Below, piece after piece: positions 11,543-21,910 of a DNA stretch of 64,000 nt. Position numbers and translations under genes: made by a program. The DNA comes from Hymenoscyphus infarciens (Eukaryota > Ascomycota > Leotiomycetes > Helotiales > Helotiaceae). The number at the start of each line of letters is the position of its first letter. Position 1 is the stretch's first letter. The stretch covers positions 248,001 to 312,000 of the forward strand of contig LLCB01000002.1 in NCBI GenBank assembly GCA_001414345.1, read 5' to 3'. A model generated the notes under the pieces. The model made no database searches, was not told the DNA's origin, and was given only the letters and a program-made list of their open reading frames with translations.

Positions 11543-12115
11543 GAGTGCCACTTTGGGATACGAAGACTCAACACCTGTACGCGGTGCATCCTACGAACCT
11601 CTAGCAGTTCTATTTCGCCTCTAGAACTGTCTACAGAGCTAAGTTTAAGTTAAAAAGGCGACGTGGCGATACCCCTTTTTACAACCGTTAGAGTTTTTAG
11701 CCTCTCAACCTTCTACAAAGAAGCCATGTTATACATAGCAATATACTAGATATCGACGAAAAAGACCTATATAGCTTATTTACTTAATAATAGTATCTAT
11801 AGACTACTAAAACGAACTGATTAAGAAAGCCTCTAAAGTCAATTCTATATATCCGCCGACACTAGAGAACTTCTACTCTAGATATATTATAGAATTATAT
11901 ATAACTCTAAGAAGGCGAGGGCTATATACCGACCTAAGATTAGAGGTGATACCCGCGGCAGTTATTCTATATAGTCGGTATATACTATATTTAAGTTAAG
12001 AGAATTACTAGAAGAGGTAAAAGACCCCTAGTAATAGTAATAAAGTAATTAGAAGGGGCCTAGATAGTACGAATAGAAGTATAAACGTAGAGAGGTTTTT
12101 ATAACTAGATAATAG

Positions 12116-12303
12116 ACTCTCTACTATTTATATTAGAATATTCGAAGTACGTTTAGTAGTGCTTTAATAAAGCAGCGAAATACCTCTTAAGAGGTATAGG
12201 ACTATAGAGTAGAGAACCGATTCTCTAGTTAGTTATAGAGAACTAATTCTCTACTATTTATATTAGTAGATATTCGAAGCGTATTTAGTAGCTCTTAGAT
12301 AAA
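12116..12303 (+). repeat. ~131-bp tandem repeat inside the non-LTR remnant
   Basis: The block starting CTCTACTATTTATATTAG near 12117 recurs near 12249, followed in both by ATTCGAAG and TTTAGTAG. The second unit is cut by the LTR element at 12303 and continues at 20930 with ATAAAGCGGCGAAATACC, matching the AATAAAGCAGCGAAATACC of the first unit (about 12167). This continuity independently confirms the LTR insertion point. Confidence 0.7.
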
Positions 12304-12655
12304 TATAATAGTATGTCGTCCTATATAGCCGATATTACGTAGTATATATCGTATATATTAGCTTTTAGCAGTTGTTATTTTATATTATCTAATTTAAGAA
12401 GGTTATATATATCTAGACTTTCAGACGTACTTCGTAGAGTTCGAGCTTTTATATTAGCCGACGTATATCGTTATTCGGTTTCGTACCTCTTTTATATCGT
12501 CTGAAACCTCTTATATATAGTAGCCTACTCCTAGAGTTAGAAAAGGCTAGTTTAGCCTTTTCTTCTATATTAGAGCCTAGTATTTACATATATTATTCTA
12601 CTAAACGTACTTCTATATACCTCTTTTATAGTTATATATATTTTATACTATTATA
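12304..12655 (+). repeat. Left LTR of copy 2
   Basis: 352 bp, same length and orientation as 20578-20929. Shared landmarks include ATATTACGTAGTATATA, GACGTACTTCGTAGAGTTCG and the end CTATTATA. Differences from its partner are almost all C/T or G/A. Confidence 0.8.
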
Positions 12656-13098
12656 TAAAAAGACTAAACTTTACTTCGCTAGTAATAGTATTTATAATAT
12701 CTCTTTCAAGCTTATTATCGCTTCTTTTATTTTCGAATACAACTTAGCTTAGATTTAGACTAGGATAATAATATTCTTAAATAGCTAGGATTCTAGAGAT
12801 CTCCTAGATAGCTAGTAATACTAGGGTTTAGTATCTATATAAATAGCTAGTAAAAATCATATATTATATATTAAAGAAGTAGGAATACGCTAAGTGTTTT
12901 AGAGGCTTCTAATAACTCTCTTCGTATAGAGACTACTATATATAGGTTTAGTAAATAAGTCGATATACTATAGTTATTATAAAAGCTTCCAAATCTACTC
13001 TTATCTCTCTCTCTCTCTTTTTAACTTCATATTGAACTAGTTCTGCTATAAGGCGTTGAATAACCTTCTAAGACTACTCTCTTTTCGAAAGACTCTCT

Positions 13099-13594
13099 TA
13101 TAATAGTACGAAATATATACAACTATAGTAGAGGTATATAGGAGTGCGTATAGTAGAATGACGTGTATAGATACTAGGCTCTAATATAGAAGAAAATAAT
13201 AACTATCTCTCTACTATACTAAATATAAACGTCTATATATAAGAAGGTCGGAAGCTTCTAAGTTCTAATAATAATAATAACTAAGCTCTACTTAATATAG
13301 CTAATACTAAATAATAAGAGCTGAAAAGCTAAATATATAACCTTTGATTCTTTAGAAAGCTAAATATATAATATCTAAACTTTAATCTCTTCTATATATG
13401 AATATTAGATATTAATACCTTTAGTACTTCGCTTATATAAGTATTAGTTATTTGTAATCTCGGCCTTAGAGGTATTAGAGGTATTAGCACTACTTAGAGG
13501 TATTAGTAGTTTTACAAATACTAACAATTTAGAGTAGTACTATTATATAATAATCTAGCTATTATATAATAATCTAGAATAGTATACTATTATA
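13099..13594 (-). repeat. 3' LTR of copy 1, strongly RIP-decayed
   Basis: Aligns end to end with 17879-18374 at equal length (496 bp). Its differences are overwhelmingly C-to-T or G-to-A towards this copy, for example TATTAGAGGTATTAG here against TATCAGGGGTATCGG in the partner. Confidence 0.8.
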
Positions 13595-13607
13595 TCTCCT
13601 CTTCTTT
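13595..13607 (-). promoter_or_regulatory. Polypurine tract of LTR copy 1
   Basis: Read on the minus strand this is AAAGAAGAGGAGA, directly before the 3' LTR. It is the expected plus-strand DNA primer site for a retrotransposon in minus orientation. Confidence 0.6.
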
Positions 13608-15299
13608 AAAAAGACTCGTCCCGAGTCTTTAGTAGTCGATTAGTATAGTATCAGGTCGATCGAAGTATTATTTGTCTTTTTATCGTGAAAAATATAACTT
13701 TTCTTACTATTATAGTGTTTAGTAGTCGAGGTAGAGTCGATAGCTAGTAGTATTATTATTTAAGAGCTAATCGCTCTTTATTTACTACTCTATATAATAA
13801 TAGGATACAAACGGAAGAGAGGCTAATAATTAGCTATTAGATAGAAAGTAGTACGCTGTTATAGAGTTGTTATATTCTTACTATTATTATATATTATAAT
13901 AGTAATTATTAAGTAATAAATAACAATTGTAAAGCAATAGCTATTATTATAAGTAGTATATTAGTAAGCGACTTTTCTCCGATTCTAACTTCTCTTTTTC
14001 TTTTTATTTAAATAATATAAATAGTAAGAATACCTTCTAATTAAGTATATTCTTATATACTAACTTATCTCCTAGAATATATATATATATTATATATATA
14101 TATATAAAAGTAAGTTCTTCTCTTCTTAATTAGACCTGATTTAGAGCTAATCTAATATAGTAAAATACCTCTTCTATATTCTTCTAGTACGCTTCTAGCT
14201 ATCTACTAAGTCTACTATATTTAGTGTCTTTAAGTAAAATCTTAGAATAGAGATTATATATACGCTTTTAAGAAGCTAAAGTCGAAGAAGTGTAGGTACT
14301 ACGTAGAGTAGAATACTATATATATCCTAGTAAGTTTAATCTCAAATATATACTAAATCCGTTCTAACTTAGATAGTTATTATAGTTTGTCGAGAAGGAG
14401 TTTAGTAAGCTTTAGAGTAAGAAGGAGAAGGGGGAGGTTAAGAAGGCTATAAAGGCCTTAGATAAGGTATTAGTTGTTACTAGTATAGAGGTACTAAAGA
14501 ATAGCTTAGAGATATAGTTCGCTCTCTTAGAGGAGACTTAGGTACTTTGCGCTAAGGTTATTATAAGTATCTCTTACTTATTAAAGGGGTTTTAGTTATT
14601 AATATTTAACAGTTCTTACACCGTGCTATAGAGAGTAAGACCTCTGTCTAAACCTAGGTTCGAGTCCTCTTCGAGGCTTATCTAAAGAGTTTATAAGCGT
14701 TCTCTTCAAAGCCGGTTACGAGAGGTTACTAAGGTAAGAAGCGTACTTATAAAAAGGAGGTAGAGGAAGAGCTAATTTAGGCTTCTTACGCTTAAGAGAG
14801 TAGAGAGGAGGATAATAAGTTAGAGGAAGGAGAGGCTATATAGGCTCTGTTTTAGTAGTAACTCGGTCTTAGTTCTTTACTTTATTAACTTCGAATATTC
14901 CTACTAGTTAGTATTTTATCTCAGGTTTTTATTATAAGTTCCTTATCAAGGGTAACTAGAATTAGAGGGTATTAATAGAGTTTTATAAATTTAACTCTTT
15001 TATCTAATTCTTATCTAATTCCTATATATTAAGTTATTTAGAGAGATATTAAGATAGTCTTAGCTCTTCTAGATATAAAAATCTCTTAGATAATATAGTA
15101 AACCCTAAAAATTGTCTATAGGATACTAAGTAGGATCTAAATCGTAACCGACTTCGTAGATGCTAGCTAAAAGAGACTTCGTTTCTAATCCTTTAATATC
15201 AAGTATAAGCATTCGCGTTTGCTAAAAGAGTATAGTCCGATTCTATCTAGTAAGTTAGAAAAAGTTCAAAGTTTAAAAAGTTTAAAAAGTATAAAAAAT

Positions 15300-15780
15300 T
15301 TAAAGTAGAGATAGAGGCGAATTTAGAATAAAGTTAGAAGTCGTTTAGTTAAGAGATAGTAATAACTTAGTTAAGAGCTTACTTCGAGAGCGTACTAATT
15401 TATATCTAATTCGAATTACTAAAAGAGTATAGGTTTAAAAAAGTTTAAAATAAAGTTAAAAGCGAATCTAGATTAGAGTTAGAGGCGAATATTAAGAGGT
15501 AAAGTTATAGGTAATAGTGATATCTTAGCTAAGAGTTTACTTCGAGGGTATACTGATTCGTCTCTGATTCGAATTCGAATAAAACATCTAGTCTACTAGA
15601 TATAAAAGAAAGTAAGTTCGTCTAAACTAAGGTCGGTAAGGACTTAGAGTAATGTTAGAAACGAAAAAGTTAATAATGTTATAGATAGTAATAACTTAGC
15701 TAAGAGGTCACTATTCTTTTAAGAGCGTACTAATTTATATCTGAGTCGAATTTAGATAAAAAAAGAACTTCTAGCTCTGC
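15300..15780. repeat. ~160-bp tandem units inside LTR copy 1
   Basis: Three related units contain AACTTAG(C/T)TAAGAG followed by GCGTACTAATTTATATCT-like sequence, near 15365, 15525 and 15690. A fourth, more diverged unit lies near 16700, and reverse-complement relatives occur at 18670-18740, 19855 and 19990 in copy 2. Confidence 0.6.
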
Positions 15781-15838
15781 TAGAAGTGAAAGAAAGTAAG
15801 AAAGTAACGACTATAAGACCCTTATCAGAGTCGGTGGC

Positions 15839-16092
15839 GTTTCGGCTAGTCGAAGGCGAAGTTTGTTGCCGAATGTTAAAAATGCTATCTGAAGTTCGAG
15901 ATAATAAAAGGAGAAGTTTCGGCTTGTCAAAGGCGAAGTTGATACCGAAGTTATTAAAGTTGAAATTGTTATCTAACGTTTAGGATAATAATAAGAGGGG
16001 TTTCAGCTAGTTAAAAGAGTTTATTACCGAGTTATCGAAGTTAAAAACTGTTATCCAAGTATCTAGAGATAATAAAAGGGGTAGTTTTAGAT
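15839..16092. repeat. Three tandem ~80-bp units inside LTR copy 1
   Basis: Each unit runs from TTTCGGCTAGTCAAAGGCGAAG-like sequence to GAGATAATAAAAGG-like sequence. The units start near 15839, 15917 and 16000. The same unit appears about five times in reverse complement at 19315-19717, so copy number differs between the two element copies. Confidence 0.7.
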
Positions 16093-16799
16093 ACGACATT
16101 TATCGATACTATTATAGGAACTATATTACTTAGGCTTATAGGCCGCCTTATTCCCTTTAGAGTACTTAAGAACTTATTTATCTTCTAATTCCTATTTCTC
16201 TTTTAAAGTAGAGGACGATTCGCTATTATATTATAGAGAGTTCGAAGCTAAACTAGATAAGAATAGAAGAGTATTCTTTTAAACTAAAGTACTAGTATTA
16301 ATAAGCGTAGTCGTTTCTAAATATTTAGTACTTCGGTATCCCTTCTTATCTATAGCTAAAAGATTGTTTACTATCTTAGTAAAGTTATAATTCTAGTGTC
16401 TCTTAAGAGTAGTAGACGTGTTTTAGAGCTAAGGTATAATCTTATTTTATTCTATATATAAAAGAACCTTTCTAATTTTAGTATCTCTCTAAGTATAGCT
16501 ATGCTTAAAAAGTAACCTTTTAAAGTCGATAAAAGTTTCTTTAGTATATTCTTCTCCTAATTCTACTTCCTTCTCTTTTAACCTTTATACTAGTAGAGAC
16601 TTAGTCTATAACCGTAGTCTTTTTAAATATCTACTAGTAGAGATATTTTCAAAGGAAAAGTTTAAAGTAGAGTTAGATAATGTTCGGTTAAGAAACAACG
16701 ATAACTTAGCTAAGAGCTCGCTTCTAAGTTTTATTCTAATAGAAAGCGTATTTTAACCGATTTATATCCGATTCGAGATTTAGAAAGTAATAGGAAGTT

Positions 16800-17480
16800 T
16801 ATTAAGAACAAGGGTCTATAAGTAAAAGAGGTCTAAACATAGGCTTTAAAAAGTAAAGGAGGGTTTAAACGAAGGTTTAAAAGAGAGTTAAACTAGTAAG
16901 GGTTTAGAAATAGAGTGTTTATTAACTTTATAGTTCGCTTATAATTATATCTATCTCGTCTAACTAATCGTTTTATCCTTTATTTTTATACTACTATCTT
17001 ATTAATATATCATCTATATTTAAGAAGTCTTACTTATTGTTTTATTAAGATCTTCTAGGTCTTAGTATACGGTTATAAATCAGAGAGAGTTTAGAGAGTC
17101 TTTTGAAAAGAGAGATAGCTCTAGAAGAGGGTTATCAGAAGGTATTAGAGGCAGCTACTCATAGCTAAAAGAGGTATAAATTTAGGCTTAGAAGTAGAAG
17201 AGGGTTCGATTAAGGGTTCAAAAGAGGATTAGATTAGAGAGGGTTAGAAGACGAAGTATTTTATTAACTTTAAATTATAAGCTTGCTTATCCGTCTTTCT
17301 AGCTTAGCTAGCCGATTCCTTGTTTCTTAATTCTCTACTTCTAAAGCTTATATAACTAACCGTATCTAGTTCGTATTTAAGAAGTCTCGCTAGTCTCTTC
17401 GACTATTGTTTTGTTAGGATCTTCTTAATCTTAGTATACGAGTGCTATTTGAGCAGCTTTTAGAAAGAGGGGTAGCTTTA
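16800..17480. repeat. Two ~350-bp tandem units inside LTR copy 1
   Basis: Units centred on 16925-17110 and 17268-17460 share TTTAAGAAGTCT, then TTGTTTTATTAAGATCTTCT-like sequence and CTTAGTATACG in the same order. One unit is represented in reverse complement at about 18390-18620 in copy 2. Confidence 0.6.
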
Positions 17481-17878
17481 GAAGAGCGTTTAACACCTTA
17501 TAGCGGAACTAGGTTCGATATTTCGAAGATGCCGATTTAGAGGGGGAGGGGGGGGTAAGATTAGATTTAGAAGCCTTCTAGATAACTATTATAAGTCGAC
17601 TTATTTACTAAATCTAAGGTTATTAGAACTCTTAGAAAATATTTAGCGTATTCTAATCCCTTAATATATACTAAAACACGATTTACACTAGCTATCTATA
17701 TAGATAATAAACCCTGCTATTACTAGCTATCTAGGTAGTCTCTAATTACCTAGCTATTTAAGAATACCGTCGTAATATTCTAAATCGAGGGCGAATCGAC
17801 TTCTAAATAAAGAGTAGTAATAAGCTCAAAGGAGATATTATTAAGGCTATTACCGGCGAAGAAGAGTTATTATTTTTA

Positions 17879-18374
17879 TATAATAGTACAAAATATATAC
17901 AACTATAGTAGAGGTATATAGGAGTACATATAGTAGAATAACATATATAGATACTAGGCTCTAATATAGAAGAAAACAATAACTATCCCTCTACTATACT
18001 AAACATAAACGTCTATATATAAGAAGGTCAGAAGCTTCTAAGTTCCGACAATAATAATAACCGAGCCCTGCCTAATATAGCTAATACTAAACAACAAGAG
18101 CCAAAAAGCTAAATATATAACCTCTAATCCTTCGGAAAGCTAAACATATAACATCTAAACCTTAATCCCTTCTATATATAAATGTCGAACATTAATACCT
18201 TCGGCACTTCGCTCGTATAAGTATCGGTCATTCGTAATCTCGGCTCCAGGGGTATCAGGGGTATCGGCACTGCTTAGGGGTATCAGCAGTTTCACGAATG
18301 CCGACAATTCAGGGTAGTGCTGTCATATGATAATCCAGCTGTCACATGATAATCCAGGATGGCATGCTATCACA
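17879..18374 (-). repeat. 5' LTR of copy 1, weakly RIP-affected
   Basis: 496 bp. The outer 200 bp keep many CpA, TpG and CpG steps, with motifs such as CATGATAATCCAG repeated twice and TATCAGGGGTATCGGCACTG. This LTR probably lies close to the ancestral sequence and can serve as the reference for reading RIP in its partner. Confidence 0.8.
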
Positions 18375-19314
18375 CCTCTAAACACTCTCTAAACCGAAAC
18401 CGTATAGCAAACACAAAAGGTCTTGAAGAGACTTTTTAAATATAGACGATATATAGACAAGATAGAGGTAAAGAATATAAAGAACAAAACAATTAGTTAG
18501 AAAGATGAAGAACAAAATTACAAGCGAACTTCGAAGTTAAAATCCCACCTCTGAACTCTCACTAATCCAACTCTTATTTAAATCCTCCTTTACTTTTCAA
18601 AGCCCACGTTTAAACCTCTTTCGGCTACGGGTAGCTGCCTCTAATACCTTCCTACTACTCTCTAACTCTTAAATCTCAAATCGGATATAAATCAGTTAAA
18701 ATACGCTCTCTACTAGGACGAAACTCAGAAGTAAGCTCTTAGCTAAGTTATCGCTATCAATCCTAACCGAACATTATCCGACTCTACTAAGCTTCTCTCG
18801 AACCTCTACTAGCGAACGATTAAAAAGACTGCGGTTATAAACCAAGTCTCTGCTAGTATAAAGGTTGAAAGAGATAGAAGTTAAAAGAGATGAAAGTGGA
18901 ATTAAGAAGAAGATTACGCTAAAGAAACGTTTGCTTTTCGAGTATAGCTATACTTGAAGAGATACTAGAATCGGAACGCTTTTTTTATATATAAGATAAG
19001 ATAAGATTATACCTTAGCTTTAAAACGCGTCTGCTACTTTTAAGAGATACTAGAATTATAACTTTACTAAAATAGTAAACGATCTTTTAGCTATAGATAA
19101 AGAGATACGCTAAAACGCTAAGTTATGAGATATTAGCACTACGGTTCAGAATACCTCTTCTTATCCAACTTAGCTCCAAACTCTCTACGATCCGACAGCG
19201 ACTCTTTCTTTGAAATTGGAAGATAATTTAAGTTCTTAAGTACCTTAAAGGGAACAAGGCGGCCTATAGGCCTAAGCAACATAGTTCCTACAATAGTACT
19301 AATAAATATCGTAT

Positions 19315-19717
19315 CTGAAACTATACCCCTTTTTATTATTCTAAACTTTGGACAGCATTTTCAAATTCGGCATTAAGTCTTTTGACCAGCTAAAACTATC
19401 CCTTTTTATCCCTGGATACTCGGACGACAATTTCAACTCTAATAACCTCGGCTATAACTTCGCTTTTGACTAGCTAAAACCCCACCTATTATTATCCTGA
19501 ACGTCAGATAACAATTTTAATATTACGATAACTTTGGTATTAAGTTCATTTGACTAGCTGAAACTACCGCTTTTATTATCTTAAACTTTAGATAACGAAA
19601 CTCTAATAACTTCGGAAACAACTTCGCCTTTGACTATCTAAAACTCCTCTTTTTGTTATCTTGAATATTAGATAATATTTTCAACATTTAGTAACAACTC
19701 TTTTAACTAGCTAAAAC
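19315..19717. repeat. About five tandem ~77-bp units inside LTR copy 2
   Basis: Each unit contains GACTAGCTAAAAC-like and TTTTTATTATC-like blocks. They are reverse-complement relatives of the units at 15839-16092. Confidence 0.7.
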
Positions 19718-20565
19718 CCTACCGACTCTAGTATAGAGTCTTATAGTCTTTATATTCTTTACTTCTTTTTACCTCTAGCTAGGCTAGAAGTTCTTTTTTG
19801 TTTGAATTTAACTTAGATATAAATTAGTATACTCTTAAAAGGATAGTAACCTCTTAGCTAAGTTATTACTACTTACAACATTTCTAACTTCACTTTGAGT
19901 CCCTACTAACCTTAGTTTAGACGAACTTATACTCTTTTTGTTGAATTTAAATCAGATATAAATCGATATACTCTTAAAGTAAGCTCTTAACTAAGTTATT
20001 ACTACCTCTTAACTAAACAACCTCTGATTCTACTCTAAATCTTCGAGTTTACTTTAAACTTCTTCTAATTTTACTCTAAACTTTTTTTAGACCTATACTC
20101 TTTTAGTAAATTTTTCGAATTAGATGCGAATTAGTTAAAATACGCTCTCTATTAAGACAAAACCTAGAAGTGAGCTTTTAATTAAGTTATTGCTATTAAC
20201 CTTAACTAAACACCATCTGACTCCTGCTTTGAACTTTTTCTGATTTTACTCTAAACTTTTGAACTTTTTAAACTTTGAACTTTCTCTAACCTACTGGATA
20301 GGATTAGACTACACTCTTTTCATAAATACTTACTTTTGATATTAAAGGATTAAAAACGAAGTCTCTTTTACAAGTATCTACGAATTAGGTCGATTACGAT
20401 TTAGAACCCATCTTAACATCTTATCTCGCTTATGATAATTTTAATAAATAAAGTATCTACAAACTACCTTTTCGCTTATAACAAATATAATAAATACAAC
20501 AACTTACGCCATCCCGATTCAGCCTTAAATAATAATATAGACAGACTCGGGAACAAGTCTTTTTC

Positions 20566-20577
20566 AAGAGAGGGGGA
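20566..20577 (+). promoter_or_regulatory. Polypurine tract of LTR copy 2
   Basis: AAGAGAGGGGGA directly before the right LTR (start 20578), matching the tract of copy 1 in reverse orientation. Confidence 0.65.
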
Positions 20578-20929
20578 TATAACAGTATACTATCTTATAT
20601 AGCTAATATTACGTAGTATATACTATATATATTAGCTTTCGGCAGTTATTATTTTATATTATCTAATTTAAGAAGGTTATATACGTCTAGACTTTTAGAC
20701 GTACTTCGTAGAGTTCGAGCTTTTATATTAGCCGACGTATATCGTTGTTCGGTTTCGTACCTCTTTTGTATTATCTAAAACCTCTTATATATAGTAGCCT
20801 ACTCCTAGAGTCAGGAAAGGCTAGTTTAGCCTTTTCTTCTATATCAGAGCCTAGTATTTACATACGTCATTCTACCAAACGCACTCCCATATACCTCTTC
20901 TATAGTTGTGTATATTTCGTGCTATTATA
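20578..20929 (+). repeat. Right LTR of copy 2
   Basis: 352 bp, followed directly by the ATAAA target duplication. It retains the transcript-end-proximal block GAGCCTAGTATTTACAT, shared with copy 1 LTRs in reverse complement. Confidence 0.8.
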
Positions 20930-21356
20930 ATAAAGCGGCGAAATACCTTTTAGGAGGTATAGAACTATAGAGTAGAGAGAATAGAAGATAGAACTAGGAA
21001 ACTTAGGTTAGAGATATATTAGAGAATAGTTCTATATAAGATAGTATACTAGAAGACGATTGTTATTAGTCTTATATAGAGGAGAGCTAACTAAGCCCTT
21101 TTTAAGAGCTATTATAAAGTACTAAATCAGTCGTCTATAAGAACGACTAAAAACATTAAATTCGAATTAGAATAGAGGGAATAGAAGGAGATACTAAGCT
21201 ATTACTAGGATATAAAGCCAGGAGCGTGAAGGTATATATATATAGCGGGCCTAGTAATAGGCACTCTAAGGAGTATATAAGCTACTTTTAGATAAAACCC
21301 TATAAATAGTGCGTCTATATAGCGCCGGCTCTAGGCAGCTAAAAAGACTATTTGAA

Positions 21357-21359
<3 letters not shown>

Positions 21360-21393
<34 letters not shown>

Positions 21394-21430
21394 AAGGAAA
21401 AGAAAGAAAAGAAAAGAAAAAAAAAAAAAA

Positions 21431-21471
<41 letters not shown>
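21360..21471 (+). repeat. A-rich tail ending the non-LTR remnant
   Basis: About 110 bases, nearly all A with a few G and T. It lies immediately before the right copy of the 12-bp target duplication. Confidence 0.8.
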
Positions 21472-21472
<1 letters not shown>

Positions 21473-21483
21473 AGTGCCACTTT

Positions 21484-21910
21484 ATGTAAGGGTCTTTTAG
21501 TGACTTCAATAATATATACTACTACTACCTACTTGTAAACAGTAACTGAATCAACTAAAATGAATCAATGCACAATCTCCATTTACTCGCCGGTTTAAAG
21601 AGATAAAAAAGATCACTTTGTATCATTACTGATGTTGAAAATCATGGCTCATTGTATTGATATAGGACCATGCAAGTTATTACACGGTCATACACACACA
21701 TCTCTACAGAATGGGGTAAAATGCTCTTCCTGATATTGAAAATCATGAACACCATGAATCATAAGGTCAGAAGAAGAACTCCAGACGCAGGTTCATATGA
21801 AAACCCCAGCGCCGTCCCATCATTTCATCGTTGCCAGAAATACCTTTAACCATGCGAAGGTGGTATCTCCAAGCAACTTTCATCGTTGTTACTAATGCAC
21901 ACACTAAATA
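21484..21910. other. 3' flank of the HMG-box gene
   Basis: Normal-composition sequence between the island and the HMG-box stop codon. The block GATGTTGAAAATCATG at about 21630 recurs with one change (GATATTGAAAATCATG) at about 21734. Nothing else is seen. Confidence 0.4.

Larger units (their letters stand above)
13099..18374 (-). mobile_element. LTR retrotransposon copy 1 (minus strand), nested in copy 2
   Basis: 5,276 bp with 496-bp direct LTRs at 13099-13594 and 17879-18374, both in minus orientation. The flanks TCTCT (13094-13098) and CCTCT (18375-18379) fit a 5-bp target duplication with one C-to-T change. The reverse-complement purine tract AAAGAAGAGGAGA (13595-13607) adjoins the lower-coordinate LTR, making it the 3' LTR. 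The LTR ends and the 100 bp next to the inner end resemble copy 2, while the rest of U3 differs, so the two are variants of one family. The internal ~4.3 kb holds several tandem arrays and no intact frame. A plus-sense purine-rich block at 14390-14900 has no counterpart in copy 2 and may be a further insertion. Confidence 0.8.
12304..20929 (+). mobile_element. LTR retrotransposon copy 2 (plus strand), interrupted
   Basis: Two direct 352-bp LTRs (12304-12655 and 20578-20929) are flanked by the perfect 5-bp duplication ATAAA (12299-12303, 20930-20934). A purine tract AAGAGAGGGGGA sits immediately before the right LTR, setting the plus orientation. The internal part is split: 12656-13098, then 18380-20577, separated by copy 1. 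The internal start matches the reverse complement of 17520-17878 in copy 1. The internal 3' part matches the reverse complement of about 15170-17480. No gag or pol frame is visible in either copy, and much of the internal region is tandem repeats, which suggests a non-autonomous (LARD-like) element. Confidence 0.8.
11543..21483 (+). mobile_element. Poly(A)-tailed non-LTR retrotransposon remnant, host to nested LTR elements
   Basis: The AT-rich island is bounded by a perfect 12-bp direct repeat GAGTGCCACTTT at 11543-11554 and 21472-21483. On its right side it ends in a ~110-base A-rich tail (21360-21471) directly against the repeat. A 3' poly(A) plus a variable-length target duplication is the hallmark of target-primed (LINE-type) insertion on the plus strand. 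Removing the inner LTR element leaves only about 1.3 kb (11555-12303 and 20930-21471), so the element is 5'-truncated or a short retroposon. It has no intact frame; plus-strand composition is dominated by TA steps, as after RIP. The class is inferred from the ends, not from a reverse-transcriptase domain. Confidence 0.7.

Noticed and set aside
14600..14680. tRNA-like B box GGTTCGAGTCC at 14657-14667 with a small hairpin upstream
   Set aside because: No acceptor stem or credible cloverleaf could be drawn, and it lies inside heavily mutated repeat DNA; at best a decayed tRNA-derived sequence.
15839..16092. Regular ~80-bp repeats considered as a CRISPR-like array
   Set aside because: Whole units repeat without unique spacers, the genome is eukaryotic, and the array belongs to a transposon interior.
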